Made by a program: the position numbers and the translations under genes. From assembly GCA_029834535.1 (NCBI GenBank), contig JAQMWT010000327.1:1-23180 (forward strand): a stretch of 23,180 bases of DNA. The letters run 5' to 3'. The stretch comes from Chrysophaeum taylorii (taxonomy: Eukaryota > Sar > Pelagophyceae > Pelagomonadales > Pelagomonadaceae). Numbering within the stretch: position 1 is the stretch's first letter; each line of letters starts with the position of its first letter. A model generated the notes under the pieces. That model was not told the origin of the DNA. It did not search any database and saw nothing but the letters and a program-made list of their open reading frames with translations. Positions 16,160 to 23,180 of this stretch are shown here, piece by piece.

Positions 16160-17635
16160 CTGCAAAATAATGCAAGCACTGATGAACTCATTAACTGACG
16201 ATGAGACGTTTGGCCACCAATACCGTTCTAAGATTCGATTCGCTGTGGAGTCTCGTCCTACATGGCCTCCGAACAATCCTCGGTGATGCATGGCGATCAC
16301 ACGCTTTCGCATAGACCGAGGGACCACAATAAGACGTTGAGAATCTGAATCATCGACCTTATACAACACGTTGTCATCAACCTCATATGGTACGGATGAC
16401 TGCTCGTCTTGATCTTTCTGTTCAGAGTCGAGCTTTCGTATGATGCGCTTGCATGTTCCATCCTCAGCTTGCTCTTTCGCTATCTCATCGAGAGTAATCT
16501 CATCCTCCGCTTGATCCGCAAAAGGAAGACGTTCGACGGAGTCAACTGGCTCAGACTCGTACGAGAATTGAGGCGGTTGTACGTTCTGTCGCGTAGTAAC
16601 TGCTGTCATAGCTGCTGTGGGTCCGCTGTCCGTCGGTATAGGCATCGTCACCGAAGAGAAGGTAAAACAGGCTGTGTCAGGTACATCGGTGGGGATTTCT
16701 TGGAAAATCAAAGAAGCTTCATTGATCGGTTCCCCGGCTTCATCTTTCTCGATCAACTTGTCGATTGGGTTGCGCGACAGACAATCCGGGATGCGCATGC
16801 CAGGGGGATTTCCAGGCTTGTATCCGAGCTCCCGGTCGAACGCAGCAAGCCGCATGGCCCATCGCGCTAATTGTCCAGACGTATGGTTTGAATCCCGAAG
16901 AAATGTCAAATTACGATGATCCGTCTCTAATTTCGTCTGATGTCCTTCGATATAAAATCGGAAAATCTCAAGAGCGGAGAGTACTGCGAGGAGTTCCAAG
17001 CGCCGATGATCATACTTCCTCATCGACTTAGGCACGGTTCGACTCCAGTACTCAACAACTCTCTCTTCTATTCTTTCTCTTCCATCGTCGTCAACGACTG
17101 GTACTTTTTGAAATAGGTAAGCACCCAACCCATGCGCGGAAGCTTCAGTTCGGATGTAGAAAGGCAACGAGTGGTTAGGATGGTAGACACCCTTCGAAGT
17201 GACAATAGCCTCGATGATGGCATCCCAAGCTCCCTGACGCTCTTTCATCCACTCGAATTTTGCGTCCGGCAACGTCAGTTGTCTTAATGGCTCTGCAACC
17301 TTCGCAAAATTCCTTACAAAACGCAGGCAAAAAATCCCCATTCCAAGGAAAGACCGCACTTGTTTCTTAGCGTCAGCATCCGACAAAGTGCCGGGGATCG
17401 GCATGTGTCTGTTGGCTTGTAAAGACCTCGGTGATGGAAGAAGTCCGTTCGTGGTGGACAAATGACCCAAAAACTCAATGACTTCTTGCGTGAAGTGGGT
17501 CTTCTTGATCTTGGCGCTGCACCCTTTCAAGGCGAGAGGGGGAATAACTTGCACAAGGCACTGCAAGTGATTCTTTGTATCCGCGTGACCGGCGAGAATA
17601 TCGTCGATATATGCCATAGAGATAGAAAATTCCAT
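16136..17635 (-). pseudogene. Ty3/gypsy pol fragment: RT motif C to integrase zinc finger
   Basis: A minus-strand open frame of 499 codons. It begins at RT motif C (MAYIDDILAG, Asp11-Asp12), so the first part of the RT is missing. It continues with the connection region (FLGHLSTTNGLLPSP, RSFLGMGIFCLRFVRNF), an RNase H (FYIRTEASAHGLGAYLFQK at 159-177, HRRLELLAVLSALE, TDHRNLTFL, IPDCLSRNP) and an integrase HHCC start (MHHRGLFGGHVG and CIILQ). The first RNase H carboxylate is Glu164 where the family has Asp, and the last zinc Cys reads Leu. Homology ends near 16160. The ATG at 17635 is a chance internal Met at the break, which carries ATTTAGGGTTAGGA. RT followed by RNase H and then integrase defines gypsy order. 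It is frame-intact but truncated at both ends. Confidence 0.93.
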
Positions 17636-17647
17636 TTAGGGTTAGGA
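17634..17647. other. telomere-like motif at the gypsy breakpoint
   Basis: ATTTAGGGTTAGGA overlaps the truncated start of the gypsy fragment and is followed by a nine-base C run. ATTTAGGGTAAGGA, differing at one base, lies in the left end of both helicase cassettes (2993-3006, 5273-5286). Confidence 0.6.
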
Positions 17648-18024
17648 CCCCCCCCCTTAGTCTCACACTCACACCTAAACAACCCCAAATCGCTGTGTCG
17701 AACACCGTGCTGCTCTTTGTGTCGTTAGAGACAGGGCAATAAGAGTGGCACTACCACTGCCACCATTCTCTACCAGAGGCACAGTGATTTTTACTGTTCT
17801 CTAGGTTTGGACCCAGTCCGGTACTGGTAGAGAAACGTCCTCCGAAAGACATCGATCTCGATCGACGTCTCGGACAAAGACTCGGGATTTCCAGGCAAGA
17901 GCAATCTCCTGCAGTTCCTGGAACTTTCAAGACCATAGTCAAGTCTCATCGCTTGCTACTGGTGAACAAGTGTGAAAAAGTGTGAAAGGCAACCAACAAC
18001 GCGCAAAACGCAACCCCAAAAACG
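17648..18024. other. non-coding stretch with a C run
   Basis: No gene seen. It begins with a C run and a stretch of CACACTCACACC, continues as mixed sequence, and ends with an A-rich leader (AACGCGCAAAACGCAACCCC) just before the ATG at 18025, a reasonable context for translation start in many eukaryotes. Confidence 0.4.
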
Positions 18025-18590
18025 ATGGCGACTCACGACCCACAAGTCCCGAGTCTGGAAGTAGCGACGCAATTCGCTACACAACAAGCTCTCTTGCAAC
18101 AGTTCAAATCCGATTTCTTTGATCAACTCGCCGCTGATTGCCAACGGCGCAAAGACAATTTCAAAGACCAACTCGCCGCTGATTACGCTGCTCTCAGAAC
18201 CAAAATCGCTGCCGCAATCGAAGCTCAAGACGAGCAACTCGACCACACGTCCAGCTCGATCAAGACGAGCAACATAAACAAGCTCCTCAACCAGCTGTTC
18301 TTACGGCAACCCCCCTCAAGCAAAAGCAAACTTCTCACGAAGTCGCGACCCAAGACCCGATCATCTCGATGGTCACCCCCCCTCCTACTGTTCAAAGTGT
18401 TCTCGAACACGAACAGAACCCACCTCCTGCCGACAACCTCACCGGATGTCAAACACACCGCGGCAAAGTCTCGGACCCTACTGCCTTCCCTCCGGACCCA
18501 GCCATCGCCAAGGTTACTCCACAACCTGGCAAACACCACATTCACGAGGACACTCCACCTTGTTCGAATTCGCACCAGCAATGTTGAACA
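18025..18590 (+). pseudogene. N-terminal part of a gag-like coiled-coil protein
   Basis: The ATG at 18025 starts a frame with a Gln/Ala-rich helical region (ATQFATQQALLQQFKSDFF) containing a repeated DQLAAD (residues ~37 and ~53), then AALRTKIAAAIEAQDEQLDH. Near 18270 the sensible reading changes frame to a Pro/Thr-rich linker (HEVATQDPIISMVTPPPTVQ, NPPPADNL) that ends at 18585-18587. No enzymatic motif occurs. A coiled coil followed by a Pro-rich linker is common in retrotransposon Gag, but I cannot prove the assignment. Minus-strand frames here are antisense shadows. Confidence 0.4.
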
Positions 18591-19500
18591 CTCCACCACC
18601 AACACCACAATACATTACTCCCTTCACTCCACCAACCCCACCGGAGCCTCCACCTCCTTCGCTGGAGCCTAACTCCCCACTATCGGCGACTCTCACTTTA
18701 CCATCTATTCAAGTTCCCCAAGATCCTCGTCAACCCCTTCGCCGCACCACTCATTTCCTTCCTGATGATCATGCCACCTACGGCCATGACGGCCCCGGCA
18801 CCGTCATCCCTGACCAAGCCCCCACCGCGGCTCAAGCTCCTGCCGCCCCACCTTCGGACTCTCCTGTCCAATATCCATCATCTTCAGCAAGTCACTCTCC
18901 TCAAGACTTTCATCTCCATCCACAAGACCATGCCACCTACGGCCACGACGGCCCCGGCACTTCCATTCCTACCCCCGCTCCTTCCGCGGCTCGAGCTATT
19001 GCCGCCCAACCATCGGACCATCCTGACCGACCTTTGTCACCTTTCGAAGGTTGCTGTTCCCCCGATTTTCATCTCCACCCGCGTGACTACGCACTCCACG
19101 GCTACGACCATTCCTCCATCTCCACCCATGCAACACTCCACCTCCTTTCTCAAAGTTCCAATGCACCTCCGTCTGCGCTCCAACGCGAGTTGGCCACCAC
19201 GCAGGCTGCATTCCGCTCCCAAACCGCGGGCTTGGCCGCAACCAAGCCCATGCTCATTCGCAAGGACGACGCTTTGTCCTCCACCGCTGCCAAACTCACC
19301 ATCACCGACGCCGCCCTGGCTTTCGCCACTGCCCAGCTCGCCATCCAAGCCGACAAATTGGACTACACCCGCGCGGAACTCCATCTCACCCACACCCAGT
19401 TCAAGGCACTCGAAACTGCTCACGCTGATATCCGCAACTCCCACTTTGAAACCAACGCCGTCCTCCACACCACCCTCAACTCATTAGATGCCACCCACCC
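18590..19500 (+). pseudogene. Pro-rich protein with 53-residue repeats and coiled coil (same locus, next frame)
   Basis: In the frame of 18446-19747 the protein is Pro/Thr-rich (NTPPPTPQYITPFTPPTPPE), then contains three 53-residue repeats (18745-19220), then a long helical stretch (LQRELATTQAAFRSQTAGLA, KLTITDAALAFATAQLAIQA, RAELHLTHTQFKALETAH) with coiled-coil heptads. After about 19500 this frame turns into sequence with unlikely composition, and the adjacent frame (19488-19919) becomes the more protein-like one. I read this as a further frameshift in one decayed gene starting at 18025. Function unknown; Gag-like is a guess from architecture. Confidence 0.45.
18745..19220 (+). repeat. three 159-bp (53-residue) in-frame repeats
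   Basis: Anchors GACCATGCCACCTACGGCCA at about 18767, 18926-18945 and the degenerate 19085-19104 are spaced exactly 159 bp apart. Encoded consensus: FHLHPxDHATYGHDGPGT, then IPxxAPxAAxAxAAxPSDxP. The first two units are close; the third keeps FHLHPRDYALHGYD but has drifted after it. A period divisible by three shows that duplication happened while the frame was under selection, or at least did not disturb it. Confidence 0.9.
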
Positions 19501-22500
19501 CACCCAAAGATGCTGCATCGCATCTTTCACCTCCTTTCCCCATCCACAACCTACCTTCCTCCCCTTCCGAACCAATCTCCAATACCTCTCCCCCGATTCT
19601 CCCCGAGTATCATCACCACCTCCACGGATGCCCCGGACCTGGTTCTCCTGGTTCAACACCCACCCCGTCTCTCTGTTCTCAACCCCCCGCCATCTCTGGC
19701 CCCTCCTCCTCTTCCAAATCACTCTTCGCCTCTCTGGCACCCCCTGAACCCATTTACACCCGCTCGCCTTCTCAGCCACCTGGTTCATCCCAACTCGACC
19801 ACATCCCCGCGTCCGAGTTGCGAGGGCGTACATCCAACACCGGCGATCGTACCTCTACCATCAGCGACGATCACCACGTGCAAAGTCCCACCAAGAAACA
19901 AGACCACCAACATCAATAGTCGACAAATCCCGAATTGTCAAAAGGCAGCTCTTTGCCTGATGGTCGTGCTCACCATCATGCTGCCAAAACATGCACAAGG
20001 GCTTCTTCTCTCTTCGGGCACAACGGCCCAGTAAGCAGTCTTGTCGAAGGAACACCAAGCCACCTCGTTCCCACTTTCGACAAGTCAAATAACAAAACAC
20101 CACGAGATGTTCCCGAGTATTACGCCTACATCGACTATGGCAACCACACTCAAGGACCCAAGGCTCCGCCGTACTCTATGCCCCAGGCACAAGAGCCGCA
20201 GGCTACTGACAACATCCCCTCGGATTCAGCCCCCTGGTATGATGCATACAGCGAAGAAGCAAGACCCACTTCACTAGTCTCGAAGATGGTCTCCTCGACC
20301 ATTCCAGATCAGCCGCCTGATCCAAGCACCATCAATACCCCCGCAATGCCGCATCCACGAGGACAAGACACGCTGTCGACGGTCCCACGGTCAACATACT
20401 CGCAGGCATTCACCGCACCTGCAGGTATCAGCTCAGATTCACAAGGCACTCCCGCCTTGTTCGATATCTCTCGATCACTTCAAAGCTGGTTCCACCTCGC
20501 TGCCTTCTCTCCCCGAAGGCGCGCACTGCCGCTCACCGGCGCTCGCTGCTGCACCCACCATCCACCTTCTCGGCCGGATGCACTGGATGACACTGCTCAG
20601 CAGGATGCATGAACCCATCTGCGATCACCATGTCACGATTCGATGGATGTCTTCGCACGAGCACCAGTCGCAGCACATGATCACCCGCTCCCCAACTTTC
20701 AGTCAGAGGGCGCACTCCTTTCGGCTGCCGATCCTTATGTCTCACCGCGACCAAGCTTCTGGAAAGCCTTCCCCATGGCCGCAGTAACAGACACAGATTT
20801 CGAGAGTTCTGAACGGCCCGATCAGCCGCAAACCATGCTCGCTTCTATTGCGACCACTTTGGTCCTTTATGTCCCCTTGCACAGCTCTCTTCTGGACGCC
20901 ACACGCTTGCGCTGCCTCCGGAAAATCGATGTTGCGCTCTCAGGAAACATTCTCCGCGCACAGTGCACAGACTCGCTCCACCTGAACCGCTTCTGTTGGC
21001 ACTTTCGCATCACTGGAATGTACGACAAACGTTCCACGCCAGCTGCCGGCTCCACCACAAACATGCACCCAAGTCACGCACGTTGCCTCCCTCAAAAGCG
21101 TCTTATCGCTCGGCACTTAACTCCTCATTCGAGGACGCATGTCACATGCCCACACCTTCGAAAGCTCTACACGCCTATGGGCAACCCTGGTCACTACGGC
21201 AACCACTGCTCTGGTCCTCGCATCTCCGCCATTGAGGATGCACCCAGCATAACTGACCCTTTCATCGCCCTTGGTTCTACTGCACTCTCCTTCGGCGATC
21301 CCTCTTCTCGAATTCCCGCACTGGACCCCAAGCATGCCAGGCCGGATACTCTCCACCACGGGATCTCAGCTCACGCTCCCATCTGCCCTACCTTGCAGGC
21401 AGGTCAGCCGCGAGCCACACCCCTTTCGGCACTGACTTCGGACCACCCACATCACGCGCCTTTGCTCTTGGAGCATGACACGCTTTTCGATGCTCTCCGC
21501 GTCACCGCCTCTAACACCAAGACACTCGTCATTTCCACCGACGCTCCGCGTCGCAACGTATCTCACGACCTTCAGATCACCACCATAAGTCACTCGCGCC
21601 CGCACCACGTCGCGCACGCCTTACGAGGGCGTATCTCAATTGGTGACCTCACAGGTCTTTCGATGCATTTTCCGACGTCCGACTTTGAACTTACGAGGCA
21701 CTTTATGGCAATCCCCAATACCAAGACGTCTGGAGCTGCGCAATCATGTCTCTGGAACTCCAAAGCCACAGAAACTGCCAGACAAGAAAGCACTCAGCTC
21801 GCAACAGCTGCTCAACAGCTACTTATAGTCTCGCACATAGCAGCGAGTACTATCTCGCAGTCTCTATTTGACGACAAGACGAAAGATAAGACCACGACGG
21901 CCATCTACACCAGCCAGCTCGCTGATGTAGCAGACGAGACAATGCAAACCAACTGCACAGCACGGTTCCAGACTATGCAGACGATGCTCAGGTCCAACGC
22001 TCAATTACTCGACCACGCACACGTTCTGTCACCTGACCTTGCACTGCTACTGGCTCCTGTCTCATTCATAGCTGATGCACCCCATCCGATGGACCAATCC
22101 TTCAGATATGTCCCGCTCGCAGAAGCACCACCACAGGACACACAGGTACATCATGAAGACACAGGTAAGCGCACCACGATCACGCGCACAAGCTCATTGC
22201 GCCTATCTGATCACGACGAGACGAAGCTACAGCTTTGCTTGTTCCCTTCGCCTCTGGAAGACAAAGGCCGCCTTTCAGCCTCCCAGGCACATGACCCGTC
22301 CCTGTCGCTGCAATCCGCATTAGCGCAGACCATATCACATCTCTGCACGACCGCAGATCAGGCACAAGGCAATGTCGGTATTCTCCAGAGTTGTGCGCAC
22401 CCGCGGGAATCTCACCAGCACGGCTACCTCAGCCACTCAGGTCACTGCACCACATCGGTCTCCCCTGACACCAGGTCGACGTGTCGCTCATTCGCGACCA

Positions 22501-22754
22501 CCTCAAGTCATATAATGGACGATTATGATCTCGAGCATGAACTCATCGCAACGCTTGAGTCATACCCAAGAAGGAATCCTACTTTGGAGTCACCTCGACC
22601 ACTCCCACAGGAACTTTGGCCACCAGACGCCACCCATGTGCTCGTGATTTCTCCATTGGTTTTCTCCAAAGCTTTTGACCGCAGCAGATACAAAATGCAA
22701 ACTTCCCATGCGACTATACTCGCATTCTCGTTTGGGACACAAGCATTTACTTAA
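19488..22754 (+). pseudogene. long frame of unknown function with in-frame stops
   Basis: One plus-strand frame stays open from about 19488 to the window end except for TAG at 19917-19919, TGA at 20610-20612 and TAA at 22752-22754. The stretch 20643-22751 is 703 codons without a stop, far beyond chance. Composition is His-, Ser-, Thr- and Pro-rich (ASLFGHNGPVSSLVEG, DVPEYYAYIDYGNH, TDAPRRNVSHDLQITTISHS). At residues 180-189 of the 703-codon segment, GNPGHYGNHC looks like the second half of a CCHC zinc knuckle whose first two Cys are absent. No polymerase, protease or integrase motif is found. The ATG at 20643 is just the first one after the TGA. It may be the Gag of an unfamiliar element or a host gene in decay. 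Confidence 0.45.
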
Positions 22755-23180
22755 TGTCAGTTGTTTACGCTCATAGTACCGCGACACACGACAACCAAGA
22801 TAGAAGTGGACTGCGTTCCACCCTCATATCTGAGCGCTACCCCCGACATGCTGCTCCCGACACTACTAGCCAGTCCCATCACGTCTGATTCAGCTCCCAT
22901 CGCCTTGTATGACGTCATACGTCATATTCCGATAACAGCTCAGACACCGCACAGGCTACTATGCACTCGCGACGGCACGCTCACCGCCCCTCTCGGTTTA
23001 GACTACGAACATTGCGCCATACCCATGGTATACTCACAGGCAACTGAGACGCACGCTCGCTTGTCGCACAGTACGATGCCTGAACAACTTTCGATTCAAG
23101 ATAAGCAGAACACGGTCGTCTCAGCCACCGCTGAAGCGCCTCCTCCGACCGCAGCCCGGCTCTGCGCTCGTTTCGCAACC
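22755..23180 (+). pseudogene. continuation of the long frame to the window edge
   Basis: After the TAA at 22752-22754 the same frame is open for all 142 remaining codons (LFTLIVPRHTTTKIEVDCVP, MLLPTLLASPITSDSAPIAL) and leaves the window without a stop. It keeps the composition of the upstream part, so the stop probably interrupts a longer reading frame. Partial at the right edge. Function unknown. Confidence 0.4.

Noticed and set aside
17960..17970. TGGTGAACAAG as a tRNA primer-binding site of an LTR element starting at 18025
   Set aside because: It begins TGG as a primer site should, but the preceding bases do not end in CA and no matching LTR pair exists in the window.

Overview
The window reads as a transposon-rich stretch of a eukaryotic nuclear genome, probably a fungus or a protist; the sequence does not settle which. 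The evidence is the mixture of element classes: a non-LTR retrotransposon with a restriction-like endonuclease, remnants of a Helitron/PIF1-type helicase, a Ty1/copia polyprotein and a Ty3/gypsy polyprotein. There is also microsatellite and minisatellite DNA, and there are no operons, rRNA genes or recognisable tRNA genes. Nearly every coding region is broken by frameshifts, stops or truncation, so this is a transposon graveyard and not a gene-dense region.

Layout, left to right. 1-2776: a minus-strand LINE (reverse transcriptase, then a C-terminal PD-(D/E)XK endonuclease), with at least six frameshifts and a tetranucleotide tail at the window edge. 2797-2986: a second copy of only the last ~130 nt of the same LINE, lying between (GTTT)n tracts. 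2987-3948: a cassette holding a decayed helicase C-terminus plus a minisatellite. 3953-5262: the amino-terminal half of a LINE ORF, which stops where the reverse transcriptase of the first copy begins. 5267-5956: a second copy of the helicase/minisatellite cassette, again bounded by TTGT. 5960-7025: an unknown plus-strand frame with a heptad-repeat leader, whose C-terminal end is tandemly duplicated with hairpin motifs. 7147-7901: a minus-strand coiled-coil protein in two frames. 8136-13264: a decayed copia gag-pol, carrying a 98-bp tandem duplication. 13321-15732: decayed gag-like frames, interrupted by a ~357-bp SINE-like insertion with a 14-bp target duplication. 16160-17635: a minus-strand gypsy pol fragment running from RT motif C to the integrase zinc finger. 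18025-23180: a long decayed plus-strand frame containing coiled-coil and 53-residue repeats, then a very long frame of unknown function interrupted by three different stop codons and still open at the window end.

The genes do not form a pathway. The informative part is how the elements are nested: LINE copies chained through ACAA/AGAC microsatellites, a twice-inserted helicase cassette bounded by TTGT, and a short telomere-like motif at three element breakpoints.
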